Positions 19,609 to 27,916 are shown, counted from the first letter of the stretch. The stretch is DNA of 64,000 nucleotides from Bordetella parapertussis (GCA_945862265.1 CAMAXP010000003.1:107118-171117); one strand, 5' to 3'. Numbers and translations are program-made. Notes: a model not told the origin generated them from the letters alone.

Positions 19609-19720
19609 CCCGGCTGGCTACAGTCGAAAGCGATCTTGAGCGGCCAAACACCGCACGATCGACAGCGCTGGACTTCCTCTCGGGGCGGCGATACCGTCTT
19701 ACATCAGAGAGAAGGTGGTT

Positions 19721-19744
19721 TTGAAGCAACCCTTGAAGCAACCC
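19721..19744 (+). repeat. tandem 12-bp duplication upstream of cheBR
   Basis: TTGAAGCAACCC occurs twice head to tail, immediately before the AAAGAGG ribosome-binding region of the CheB-CheR gene. If translation began at the in-frame codon 19715 it would encode LKQPLKQP. The rest of the 19609-19762 gap shows no gene and no clear terminator. Confidence 0.8.
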
Positions 19745-19762
19745 AAGAATAAAGAGGTTTTC

Positions 19763-22700
19763 ATGGCCACCAAGAAAGTCGCGACACTCGCCCGCCGCAA
19801 GGCGCCGGCCAGCCCCCGCCCCCCGCCCGCCGCCATGGCGGACGGCCCGGCAGCGGCGGCCATGGCCCCGTCTGCGGCCACCATCCCCATCGTTGGCATC
19901 GGCGCTTCCGCCGGTGGGCTGGAAGCCTTCGAAGCCTTCTTTCGCGCCTGCCCCCCGGACACCGGCCTCGCCTTCGTGCTGATACCGCATCTTGATCCCG
20001 GCCATGTCAGCCTGCTCACCGAAATCCTGCAACGCTGCACCACCATGCCGGTCGTCGAAGCGCACGACCAGACCAAGGTCGAAGCCGACCATGTCTACGT
20101 CATTCCGCCCAACCGCGAGATGGCGATCCTCAATGGCGTGCTGCAACTCTCGATGCCGGAAATGGTGCGTGGCCAGCGCATGCCGATCGATGCCTTTCTG
20201 CGTTCATTGGCCGAAGATCAGGCCGAGCGCGCCATCGGCATCGTCCTCTCCGGCACGGCCACCGACGGCACGCTGGGGCTGCGGGCCATTCTCGGCAGCG
20301 GCGGCATCTGCATGGTGCAGGAACCGTCCACCGCCAAGTATGACGGCATGCCGAGCAGCGCCATCAACGCCGGCTACGCCACCCACATCCTGGCGGTGGA
20401 AGCCATGCCGGCCATGCTGCTGGAAATCGTTCGACAGAGCGCTTTAAGGGTGCACACGGAACCCGTCAGGTCGGACAAAAAACAAAGCGGCATCAGCAAA
20501 ATCCTGTTGCAGCTGCGTGCCCGCACCGGGCATGACTTCTCGCTCTACAAGAAGAGCACGATTGGTCGTCGCATCGAACGCCGCATGGCGCTGCACACCA
20601 TCGAGGACGAAGCGACCTATGCGCGCTTTCTGAAGGACAACCCCGCCGAGGGGCCGCTGCTGTTTCGGGAACTGCTGATCAATGTCACCAGCTTTTTCCG
20701 CGACCCCGAGGCCTTTGTCGCGCTCAAGCAGACCATCCTGCCATCGCTGCTGGCAGACAAGCCGGAGGACTACGTGTTCCGCGTCTGGGTGGCCGGTTGC
20801 GCCACCGGCGAGGAAGCCTACTCGATCGCCATCCTCCTGCTCGAGTTGCAAGATGAGATCCGCTCCAAGCAGGAGCGGGAATTGAACATTCAGATCTACG
20901 CCACCGACCTCGACGACGACGCCGTCGCCGTGGCGCGGGTCGGTCACTATCCGCCCAACATCGCCCAGGACATCACGCCGGAACGCCTGCGCCGCTTCTT
21001 TATCAAGGACGACACCGGCTACAAGGTGAAGAAAGACCTCCGCGACGCGGTGGTGTTCGCCGTGCAGAACCTGATCCAGGACCCGCCTTTCACCAAGCTC
21101 GACCTGCTCAGTTGCCGCAACCTGCTGATCTATCTCGAAACGGAATTGCAAAACCGCCTTATTCCCAACTTCCACTATGCCTTGCGGCCCAACGGCGTGT
21201 TGTTCCTGTCCACCTCGGAGAGCATCACCAACCGCCCCGACCTGTTCACGACCATCGACCGCAAGTGGAAGTTTTACCGGGTCAACCACGCCCTGGCCGC
21301 GCCCAACCTCAGAGCCCACACCGACTTGGCCTGGAGCGACGACAGGGTCGGGCACACGAGTCACACCGCGGTGGCCGTGGCGACCGGCAAAGCCAATGTC
21401 AGCCGCGCTGGCAACGTCGCCGCGCTCAGTACGAACGTCTTGCTGCAGTACTACGCGCCGGCTGCGGTGACCACCGACAGACAGGGCAACATTCTGCATG
21501 TCCATGGCGACACTGGACGCTACCTGCGCCCGGCCCCCGGCCCGATGAGCTCCAACGTCGTCGAGATGGCGCGCGAGGGCCTGCAACTGGATCTGCGTAA
21601 TGCCATCAACGCGGCCAGTACACAAGCCGAGCCGACGCTGAGCCGTGAAGTCTCGGTGAAGACCAACGGGGGCTTCACGCTGGTGCGTTTCGCCGTCCGC
21701 GCCATGCCGCGGGAAAAAAGCGGCGAGAGCCTGCTCCTCATCACCTTTGAGGACGTGGCCAGGCCCGCCGAACCCGCCGGCAAAGCGGCTCCGGCCACAG
21801 CGGGACGCGGCAAACGCCGTGGCGCCGCCTCGGTCGAAAGCATGCGCATCGAAGCGCTGGAGCGCGAACTGGCCTATGCAAAGGAGAACCTGCAAGCCAC
21901 CAGCGAAGAGCAGCAGGCCTCCAACGAGGAACTCAAATCCACCAACGAGGAATTGCAATCCACCAACGAAGAACTGCAGTCGGCCAACGAAGAGCTGGAA
22001 ACCTCCAAGGAAGAACTGCAAACGCTGAATGAAGAAACCATCACGGTCAATTCCGAACTGAATGCCAAGGTCGAGCAACTGACCGTTATTCAGAACGACA
22101 TGAAGAACCTGCTCGACAGCATCAGCAGCGGCACGCTGTTCCTCGACCACTCCCTGGCAATCCAGCGCTACACGCCAGCGGCCGTGCAGATCTACCGCCT
22201 GATCGGCGGCGACGTCGGCCGGCCCCTGAGCGACATCAAATCGAATTTGGACAACGCCGACCTGACGGCCGACCTGCAATCGGTACTCGATACGCTGATC
22301 CCCGTCGAACGCGAAGTGCAAACCCTCGACGGCGCCTGGTACCTGGCGCGCATTCAGCCCTACCGCACGCAGGACAACGTGATCGAGGGCGTGGTGCTGA
22401 CCTTCACGACGGTGACCGCCTTCAAGCTCGCCAGCCAGGTGGCGCAGCGGACCGCCGCAGAGCTCGCGTCGACACAACAGGCGGCGACGCAACTGGCGCG
22501 GGAACTGGCCGAGGGCATCGTCAATACGGTCAGCGAGCCGCTGCTGGTGCTCGACGGCGCCTTGCAGGTCATCTCCGCCAGCCATTCGTTCTACCGACAT
22601 TTCCAGGTCAAGCCAGAAGAGACGGTGGGGCGCAAGGTCTACGCTCTGGGCAACGGCCAATGGAGCATCCCGGCCTTGCGCCAACTGCTCGAAGGTATTC

Positions 22701-22873
22701 TGCCACTGCAGCAAGTGCTGGACGGCTACGTGGTCGAGCACAACTTCCCCGGCATCGGACCGCAGCGCATGGTGCTCAACGCGCGGCGGATCGTCACGGC
22801 GCTGGGGAATACGGAATTGATTCTCCTGGCGATGGTGGCGACTGCCAGTGCGGACGCGAAAGAAACATCATGA
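19763..22873 (+). CDS. CheB-CheR fusion with coiled coil and two PAS domains
   Basis: I choose ATG 19763, six bases after AAAGAGG, giving 1036 residues. Domains in order: CheB methylesterase (about 40-215, GIGASAGGLEAFEAFF, IPHLDPGHVS, SGTATDGTLGL, giving the Ser/His/Asp triad); CheR methyltransferase (about 245-510, WVAGCATGEEAYSIAIL, SCRNLLIYLE); a coiled coil of repeated S/TNEEL heptads (about 690-775); and two PAS regions (about 776-892 and 917-1030). There is no histidine kinase domain. It probably sets methylation of a receptor in a two-component phosphorelay. Its base composition is visibly more A/T-rich than the rod operon before it. It overlaps the next gene by four bases. Confidence 0.92.
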   Translation: MATKKVATLARRKAPASPRPPPAAMADGPAAAAMAPSAATIPIVGIGASAGGLEAFEAFFRACPPDTGLAFVLIPHLDPGHVSLLTEILQRCTTMPVVEAHDQTKVEADHVYVIPPNREMAILNGVLQLSMPEMVRGQRMPIDAFLRSLAEDQAERAIGIVLSGTATDGTLGLRAILGSGGICMVQEPSTAKYDGMPSSAINAGYATHILAVEAMPAMLLEIVRQSALRVHTEPVRSDKKQSGISKILLQLRARTGHDFSLYKKSTIGRRIERRMALHTIEDEATYARFLKDNPAEGPLLFRELLINVTSFFRDPEAFVALKQTILPSLLADKPEDYVFRVWVAGCATGEEAYSIAILLLELQDEIRSKQERELNIQIYATDLDDDAVAVARVGHYPPNIAQDITPERLRRFFIKDDTGYKVKKDLRDAVVFAVQNLIQDPPFTKLDLLSCRNLLIYLETELQNRLIPNFHYALRPNGVLFLSTSESITNRPDLFTTIDRKWKFYRVNHALAAPNLRAHTDLAWSDDRVGHTSHTAVAVATGKANVSRAGNVAALSTNVLLQYYAPAAVTTDRQGNILHVHGDTGRYLRPAPGPMSSNVVEMAREGLQLDLRNAINAASTQAEPTLSREVSVKTNGGFTLVRFAVRAMPREKSGESLLLITFEDVARPAEPAGKAAPATAGRGKRRGAASVESMRIEALERELAYAKENLQATSEEQQASNEELKSTNEELQSTNEELQSANEELETSKEELQTLNEETITVNSELNAKVEQLTVIQNDMKNLLDSISSGTLFLDHSLAIQRYTPAAVQIYRLIGGDVGRPLSDIKSNLDNADLTADLQSVLDTLIPVEREVQTLDGAWYLARIQPYRTQDNVIEGVVLTFTTVTAFKLASQVAQRTAAELASTQQAATQLARELAEGIVNTVSEPLLVLDGALQVISASHSFYRHFQVKPEETVGRKVYALGNGQWSIPALRQLLEGILPLQQVLDGYVVEHNFPGIGPQRMVLNARRIVTALGNTELILLAMVATASADAKETS

Positions 22874-23499
22874 ATCCATCTGACGACAAGAAACCGGATC
22901 CCGCGATTCTGCGCAGCTTGGCCGAGGAGAAGCTCGACCGCCGTCCGGGAATCGAACCACTCCCCGCCGACAACCTGCTGCACGAACTGCGCGTGCATCA
23001 GATCGAGCTGGAGATGCAGAATGAAGCGTTGCGCAATGCACAGGCCGGGTTAGAAGAATCGCGCAACCGCTATGTCGATCTCTACGATTTTGCCCCGGTC
23101 GGTTATCTCACCCTCAACTCGACCGGCATGATCGAGGAGCTCAACCTCACCGCCAGCGTGCTGCTTGGCAAGGAGCGCAAAAATCTGTTGAAACGCAGCC
23201 TCACTACCGCGATCATCGCCGAAGACCAGAGTCGCTGGATGACGCGGTTCCTCGCCTTGAAGGAGCCGGACAGCAAAGGCCGTGTGGAAGTGACCATGCA
23301 CCGTGACGACGGCACGGTGTTCCCGGCGCTGCTGGATTGCGCTGCACAGAAAGTCGGCGCCGGCGGGACGGAGCTGCGCATTGTCCTGGTCGACATCACT
23401 GAGCGCAAGGCGAATGAAGCGCAGCTGGCCAGCGCCAATACGGCGCTGGCCTTTCAGAACCAAGAACTCGCCGGAATGAACGCGTTGCTCGTTAGCTAA
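22870..23499 (+). CDS. PAS-domain protein truncated by in-frame TAA
   Basis: ATG 22870 overlaps the CheB-CheR stop codon. The 209-residue product has an N-terminal helix (LLHELRVHQIELEMQNEALR) and a PAS domain (about 65-190, YDFAPVGYLTLNSTGMIEEL), then a helix ending LLVS before TAA at 23497-23499. The same frame continues without shift through KAALVETLGRVKRLEGLL into a cysteine-rich tail that normally ends proteins of this type. So either the gene carries a nonsense mutation or the two halves are made separately. It is probably the sensory partner of CheB-CheR. Confidence 0.8.
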   Translation: MNPSDDKKPDPAILRSLAEEKLDRRPGIEPLPADNLLHELRVHQIELEMQNEALRNAQAGLEESRNRYVDLYDFAPVGYLTLNSTGMIEELNLTASVLLGKERKNLLKRSLTTAIIAEDQSRWMTRFLALKEPDSKGRVEVTMHRDDGTVFPALLDCAAQKVGAGGTELRIVLVDITERKANEAQLASANTALAFQNQELAGMNALLVS

Positions 23500-23508
23500 A
23501 AGGCTGCG

Positions 23509-23700
23509 TTGGTCGAGACGCTGGGTCGCGTCAAGCGTCTAGAAGGTCTGCTCTCGATTTGCATGAACTGCAAGAAAATTCGCACTGAGAGCAACAGCTG
23601 GGATCAACTCGAAAAATACATTAGCAAACATTCCGATGTCCTCTTCAGCCACGGCATCTGTCCGGACTGCCTGGCGAAGGAGCTGAAGAAATTGGAATGA
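23509..23700 (+). pseudogene. detached cysteine-rich tail of the PAS protein
   Basis: This is the in-frame continuation beyond the TAA of the preceding gene. It reads LEGLLSICMNCKKIRTESNS, then CPDCLAKELKKLE, giving two CxxC pairs as in many PAS and response-regulator proteins that end in this putative metal-binding tail. It could start at TTG 23509, giving 63 residues, but there is no ribosome-binding site nearby. I treat it as the severed C-terminus of the PAS protein. Confidence 0.7.
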
Positions 23701-23745
23701 GTGATTTGCTCGCGACACAACCGATGGAGCCAACCGATTGAGCGA

Positions 23746-23774
23746 TTGACCGGGCCCGCTTCGACCTTTAGAAT
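23746..23774 (+). promoter_or_regulatory. sigma-70 promoter of the first RHH-ParE operon
   Basis: TTGACC (23746-23751) and TAGAAT (23769-23774) are separated by exactly 17 bp, and each matches the consensus at five of six positions. The -10 lies 22 bp before the antitoxin start codon, leaving a short leader. Autorepression by the RHH antitoxin would be expected in this region. Confidence 0.65.
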
Positions 23775-23796
23775 TCTTGTAGTTCATTTGTGATAC

Positions 23797-24087
23797 ATGG
23801 AGCGCAACGTGGCTGTTTCCCTGAGATTGCCGCCGGAGGTAAAGAAAAAGGTCGCCAGGCTCGCCCAGGCGCAGGACACTACGGCGCATGCTTTCATGCT
23901 CGCGGCAATCCGCGAGAAGGTCGAGGCGGAGGCGACGCGCGCCGAGTTCCACGCGGAGGGCAAGCGCCGCCTGGCGCGCATGAAACGCACGGGGCTTGGA
24001 ATTCCCGCGGCCGAGGTGTTTGACTACCTGGAGCGGCGTGCGCTTGGCAAGCCTGCGGTGCGCCCGAAGCCACGCCGGATAGCGTGA
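23797..24087 (+). CDS. ribbon-helix-helix antitoxin, module 1
   Basis: The 96-residue protein has an N-terminal RHH DNA-binding fold (VAVSLRLPPEVKKKVARLAQ, then TTAHAFMLAAIREKVEAEA) and a C-terminal toxin-binding tail ending KPAVRPKPRRIA. It should neutralise the ParE toxin encoded next and repress the operon. Its stop codon overlaps the toxin start (GTGA). The tail pattern RPKPxxxR recurs in the antitoxin at 62535-62825, so both belong to one family. Confidence 0.85.
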   Translation: MERNVAVSLRLPPEVKKKVARLAQAQDTTAHAFMLAAIREKVEAEATRAEFHAEGKRRLARMKRTGLGIPAAEVFDYLERRALGKPAVRPKPRRIA

Positions 24088-24854
24088 TCGTTTTCGCCGA
24101 AGAAGCGCTCGCGGACCTCGAGCGCATCTTCGAATTCAACTTCGCCCGCGATCCGACGACGGCACTCGAGCACATTCGCCGGATTCGCGAAGGCATTTCG
24201 ATTCTCGCCAACCATCCTGAGATCGGCCGCGTGGTCGCCGGCTCATCGCAGCGCGAATTGGTGATCTCTTACGCAGCCAGCGGCTACATCGCCCTTTACC
24301 AGCACGCCCCGCTGGAAGGAATGGTGCGCATTTCCGCGGTGCGCCACCAGCGCGAAGCCGGCTACCTGGCTGGCCAGCTCGGGCTGACAGTCCTCGGGGA
24401 GGGGCAGGTGCTGCTTTCCGCCCGGTCGTCGCGCAAGAAGGCCGCGGCGGACGAAATGGGCGATCCCGTCCTGCTCGGCTTTCTGGGTTTTCTCGAGGCG
24501 CAGATGAAGGCACGTCCGGTGAAGTCACCGCTTTGGCCGCTGATGATCCACGCGGCTACAAAACTCACCCTCGAACGCGCTTGCTCGCGTCGCTGTACAA
24601 GGTCATTACCGAGCGCGTACCGGCAAACCCGGATCACCCGGAGTTCCGCCTGGGCAAGACGCTGGGGCGTGAATCAGTTTTTCGCCGGAATCACCAGAGC
24701 GTCGAGTATGCACACACCCTCCCCCTGCGGCAGAACCAGCACGGGGTTGATGTCGATGGCTTCGAGATATCCCGAATACGCGGCGCCAATCCGCGACAGC
24801 CGGGCCAGCAGTCCGGCCAGGCTGTCGATGTCGCTCGGTGCGCTTCCGCGGTAA
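24084..24854 (+). CDS. ParE/RelE-family toxin without its normal stop codon
   Basis: It starts at GTG 24084, overlapping the antitoxin stop. Residues 1 to about 97 are a complete ParE-like domain (MIVFAEEALADLERIFEFNF, NHPEIGRVVAGSSQRELVIS, VRHQREAGY). The homologue at 62813 stops two residues after AGY, but here the frame runs on to 24854, first through a PrlF antitoxin remnant and then antisense to the CoA ligase gene. The toxin probably targets gyrase or ribosome function as family members do. With a 256-residue product its activity is doubtful. Confidence 0.75.
   Translation: MIVFAEEALADLERIFEFNFARDPTTALEHIRRIREGISILANHPEIGRVVAGSSQRELVISYAASGYIALYQHAPLEGMVRISAVRHQREAGYLAGQLGLTVLGEGQVLLSARSSRKKAAADEMGDPVLLGFLGFLEAQMKARPVKSPLWPLMIHAATKLTLERACSRRCTRSLPSAYRQTRITRSSAWARRWGVNQFFAGITRASSMHTPSPCGRTSTGLMSMASRYPEYAAPIRDSRASSPARLSMSLGALPR
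24381..24539 (+). pseudogene. PrlF (AbrB-like) antitoxin remnant fused to ParE
   Basis: In the ParE frame, residues about 100-152 read LGLTVLGEGQVLLSARSSRK and then EMGDPVLLGFLGFLEAQMKA. This matches the second half of PrlF-type antitoxins, where a beta-strand pair precedes DPVLxxFLxFLxxDM. The N-terminal half is missing. A deletion joining parE to prlF explains both the missing parE stop codon and the missing prlF start. Confidence 0.6.
24539..24667 (+). pseudogene. YhaV toxin remnant
   Basis: In the next reading frame, DDPRGYKTHPRTRLLASLYK and ITERVPANPDHPEFRLGKTL match the middle of YhaV ribonuclease toxins (DPxGYxxxxxxKLLAA, then I/VPxDPxxPEYRxGxTLG). The N-terminal part and the whole catalytic C-terminal part (RAKFFQQYRLFFR in family members) are absent; the match ends seven bases before the stop of the oppositely oriented CoA ligase gene. 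It is the partner of the PrlF remnant. Confidence 0.6.
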
Positions 24855-26797
24855 CCATCGAGCAACTTTGCCACCCGTGTGCGCGCCACCATCGCACGTG
24901 CCTCGGCCACGCCAAACGGCGCAATTTCCATGGCCGCGTCCTTGACCAGTTCCACGAGTACCCCTCCGGCACCAAACACCACGCCCATACCGAAGGGTTC
25001 CTGGCGCGACAGCCCGGCGATGTTCTCCACTCCCCCGCGGACCGTCTCCTGCACCAACACGCCATCCAAGCGGGCTTCGGGTTTGTAGCGCCGCGCCGAG
25101 GCCATGATCTCGTCGAACGCCTTGCGCACCGCGCCTTCGTCCGCCAGGCGCAGCCTGACGCCACCGGCTTCGGTTTTGTGCGGCAGGTCGGGCGATTCGA
25201 TCTTCAGCACCACGGGATATCCCAGATGGGCCGCCGCGGCGACCGCGGCATCCGCGCTGTCGGCCGCACGCTCGCGAGTGACTGTCATACCGTGCGCGGC
25301 TAGAAACGCTTTGGATTCTCGCTCGGTGAAAGGTGCGCCTGACGCAAGGCGCTTTACCCACTCTGGCTGCGCGACCAGCGGGGGCGGCAGGAGTGGCGTG
25401 CTAGCCGCGCGGTGGCCCGCGTAATCGATCATTCGGCGTATCGCGAGCATCGCGGCGCGTGCGCCTTGCAGCACCGCCACTCGAGACTCCGCGAAAGGCT
25501 CCACCACGCGCGGGTGCAGGCCGCCGGCCATCGTGTTGAAGAATACGATCGGCAGGTCGGTTTCGCGCGAAGCATCGGCCACAGTGCTGGCGATGTTGCG
25601 GTAATTGTTGGCCCCGCGCACCGAAAGCGCAGTAGAGCAGTCCTGCACCACTGCGATCAGGGCCACGCCCGGGTCTTGCGCCAACGCGCGAATGGCCCCG
25701 CCGTACACGCGAGCCGCGTCGTATACGCCGCGGTCGGTGGTATCCAGCGGATTGCCCACCGTGCCGAAAGCCGGCAACACCTCGCCGATCCTGGACACCG
25801 TAGCCGAAGCAAGGTCTGACAGGCGCACGCCGACCCGCTCGGCAAGGTCGGCCACCAGCGAGATCTCTCCCCCGCTCACCGCAATCACCGCAACGCCATC
25901 GCCCCGCGGCAACGGGCCGCTCTTTTCAAACAAGGCGACAACCTCGGCGAGCTCGTCGAAGTCGTCCACCGAGATCACCCCATGGCGGCGAAAAAATGCG
26001 GCATAGGCATCGAAATTTCCCGCCAGCGAGCCGGTGTGCGCGGCGGAGGCTGCCGCGCCCTTGGCCGAACGCCCGACCTTCAGCGCAATGACCGGTTTGC
26101 CGGCCGCGTGCATTGCGGCGACACCTGCAGCAAAAGCCTGTGGGTCGCGCAGGGTTTCGACGAACAAAGCCGCCACGCGCACGTTCTCATCCGCAGCAAG
26201 GTAATGCAGGTAGTCGGGCATATCGAGGACTGCGCCGTTGCCCACCGAGATCATGTAGGCCATCCCGAAGCGCCCCAACGTCGAGAGCGCAATGCAGGCC
26301 GAGCCTGAATGCGAGACCACCGCCACGCCGCCTGCGCGCAGGCCCTCGGGCATGCCCGAGCTGTACAGGGGAACCTTGTCGTGTACGTTGACTGCGCCCA
26401 GGCAATTCGGCCCGCACACCACGATCCCGGTGCGAGCACACAAGGCCTGCAATTCCCGCTGCAACGCAAGGCCCTCGGTACCCAGCTCGGCAAACCCGCT
26501 GGCAAACAGCACGGCCGCTTTGAGTCCGCGCGCAGCGCCTTCCTCCAGCGTGGCGAGCACCTTGTCGGCGGAGATCGCCAATACCGCGCAGTCGGGCACC
26601 ACCGGCAGCGCGGCCAGCGAAGCGAAAGCCGGTAACCCTGCAACTTCGGGCGCGCTCGGATGCACTGGCAAGATGCGGCCGCCATACCCGAATCGCTGCA
26701 GGTTCACCACCACGTTGTTGCCCAAAGTATTCTCCTTGGGCGAGGCGCCGACCACGGCGACGGAGCGGGGCTTGAGCAGGGGGAACAGTCGGGACAT
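24674..26797 (-). CDS. acyl-CoA synthetase, NDP-forming (acetate-CoA ligase family)
   Basis: The 707-residue protein fuses the two halves of ADP-forming acyl-CoA synthetases: a CoA-binding Rossmann domain (about 1-130, LLKPRSVAVVGASPKENTLG), ligase-CoA domains (about 150-450, SAAHTGSLAGNFDAYAAFF with the predicted phosphohistidine) and a C-terminal ATP-grasp domain (about 480-707, GYPVVLKIESPDLPHKTEAG). It activates a carboxylic acid as its CoA thioester. It is divergent from a Bug binding protein, acyl-CoA dehydrogenase and hydratase, suggesting a shared catabolic route. Confidence 0.93.
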   Translation of the reverse strand: MSRLFPLLKPRSVAVVGASPKENTLGNNVVVNLQRFGYGGRILPVHPSAPEVAGLPAFASLAALPVVPDCAVLAISADKVLATLEEGAARGLKAAVLFASGFAELGTEGLALQRELQALCARTGIVVCGPNCLGAVNVHDKVPLYSSGMPEGLRAGGVAVVSHSGSACIALSTLGRFGMAYMISVGNGAVLDMPDYLHYLAADENVRVAALFVETLRDPQAFAAGVAAMHAAGKPVIALKVGRSAKGAAASAAHTGSLAGNFDAYAAFFRRHGVISVDDFDELAEVVALFEKSGPLPRGDGVAVIAVSGGEISLVADLAERVGVRLSDLASATVSRIGEVLPAFGTVGNPLDTTDRGVYDAARVYGGAIRALAQDPGVALIAVVQDCSTALSVRGANNYRNIASTVADASRETDLPIVFFNTMAGGLHPRVVEPFAESRVAVLQGARAAMLAIRRMIDYAGHRAASTPLLPPPLVAQPEWVKRLASGAPFTERESKAFLAAHGMTVTRERAADSADAAVAAAAHLGYPVVLKIESPDLPHKTEAGGVRLRLADEGAVRKAFDEIMASARRYKPEARLDGVLVQETVRGGVENIAGLSRQEPFGMGVVFGAGGVLVELVKDAAMEIAPFGVAEARAMVARTRVAKLLDGYRGSAPSDIDSLAGLLARLSRIGAAYSGYLEAIDINPVLVLPQGEGVCILDALVIPAKN

Positions 26798-26857
26798 GGT
26801 GGCACTCGGAGAGATGAAGTGGAAAGCACGCCGCAGGCGAAACAGCGGGGCGAACTA

Positions 26858-26900
26858 GTGTTGACACACGCTAAGGGAGGACTCCAATATCTGTCAACAC
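26858..26900. promoter_or_regulatory. inverted repeat between divergent CoA ligase and tctC genes
   Basis: GTGTTGACA (26858-26866) and TGTCAACAC (26892-26900) are perfect 9-bp inverted repeats with 25 bp between them, so their centres lie on about the same face of the helix. TTGACA inside the left arm could also serve as a -35 for the Bug gene, with CAATAT (26885-26890) as a poor -10. A dimeric regulator acting on both genes is likely, but none is encoded next to the site. Confidence 0.5.
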
Positions 26901-26919
26901 AGGTTTGACGGAAAACACC

Positions 26920-27915
26920 ATGGACTTCGCGCACGCTCTACGCCCTTACGCATTGATGTTACGTTTCGCCGCCGTTTCGGCATCCTTGCTTTGCGCGAGT
27001 CCCGCGCAGGCACAGGCCTATCCCAGCAAACCGATCACCATCATCAGCGCATTCGCTCCCGGCGGAACGATCGACTTTCTCGGCCGCCTGCTGATGCAAA
27101 AGGTCACCGACAACACCGGCTGGCGTTTCATCCTCGAATCCAAGGCCGGCGCCAACGGGCATATCGGCACCGACTATGCGGCCAAAGCGCCTCCCGATGG
27201 CTATACCCTGCTGTTGGGGGCAAGCTCAACCCACGCGATCAACCCGGCACTTTTCAAGGATCTCAAATACGACGTGGTGCGGGATTTCGCGCCGCTCACC
27301 CCGATCGCGTCGACCGCCAATCTCATGGCCGTACACCCGTCCACGCCCGCCTCCTCGGTCGCGGAGCTGATTGCGTACGCCAAGGCCAATCCGGGAAAGC
27401 TCGCGTTCGGCTCCGGCGGCGCCGGCACTTCCATCCACCTTTCCGGCGAGATGTTCAAGAGCGCGGCGGGCATCGACCTCCTGCACGTGCCTTACAAGGG
27501 CAGCGGACCGGCGGTCGCCGCAGCGCTCGGCGGACAGGTGCAGATTCTGTTCGAGAACGTGAGCGCCGCGATTCAACACGTGCAGGCCGGACGGTTGCGG
27601 GCGCTGGCGATCACCTCCAAAGAGCGCCATCCGTTGCTCCCCAACGTGCCCACGCTTAACGAATCGGGCCTGCCAGGCTTCGAAATCGAAGGATGGTTTG
27701 CGATGTTCGCGCCGTCGGCCACACCGCGGCCGATCCTCGCTCGCCTGAACGACGAGTTCGTCAAGGCGTTGCGCGCGCCCGATGTGGAGGAACAGCTGCG
27801 GTCGCGCACCATGACCCCTCGCCCGATGAGCCAGGAACAGTTCGCCGCCTTCTGGAAGTCAGAACGCGAGAAGTTCTCCGCCGTGGTAACCAGAGCCAAC
27901 ATCAAGATCGACTGA
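26920..27915 (+). CDS. Bug/TctC-family periplasmic substrate-binding protein 2
   Basis: From ATG 26920 the protein has 331 residues with a long N-terminal signal region (MLRFAAVSASLLCASPAQAQ begins at residue 13) and mature sequence AYPSKPITIISAFAPGGTID. Later motifs, LLHVPYKGSGPAVAAALGGQ and LPGFEIEGWFAMFAPSATP, are diagnostic of the family. It binds a carboxylic acid in the periplasm. No TctAB subunits are nearby. It is one base from the acyl-CoA dehydrogenase gene, so the ligand probably feeds that enzyme. Confidence 0.93.
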   Translation: MDFAHALRPYALMLRFAAVSASLLCASPAQAQAYPSKPITIISAFAPGGTIDFLGRLLMQKVTDNTGWRFILESKAGANGHIGTDYAAKAPPDGYTLLLGASSTHAINPALFKDLKYDVVRDFAPLTPIASTANLMAVHPSTPASSVAELIAYAKANPGKLAFGSGGAGTSIHLSGEMFKSAAGIDLLHVPYKGSGPAVAAALGGQVQILFENVSAAIQHVQAGRLRALAITSKERHPLLPNVPTLNESGLPGFEIEGWFAMFAPSATPRPILARLNDEFVKALRAPDVEEQLRSRTMTPRPMSQEQFAAFWKSEREKFSAVVTRANIKID

Positions 27916-27916
27916 T

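Noticed and set aside
21900..22030. Short repeated DNA units suggesting a CRISPR or VNTR
   Set aside because: The repeats encode S/TNEEL heptads of the coiled coil in the CheB-CheR fusion; they are in-frame and have no spacers.
20444..22741. 765-codon minus-strand frame inside cheBR
   Set aside because: The plus strand carries complete CheB, CheR and PAS motifs in one frame; the antisense product is low-complexity.
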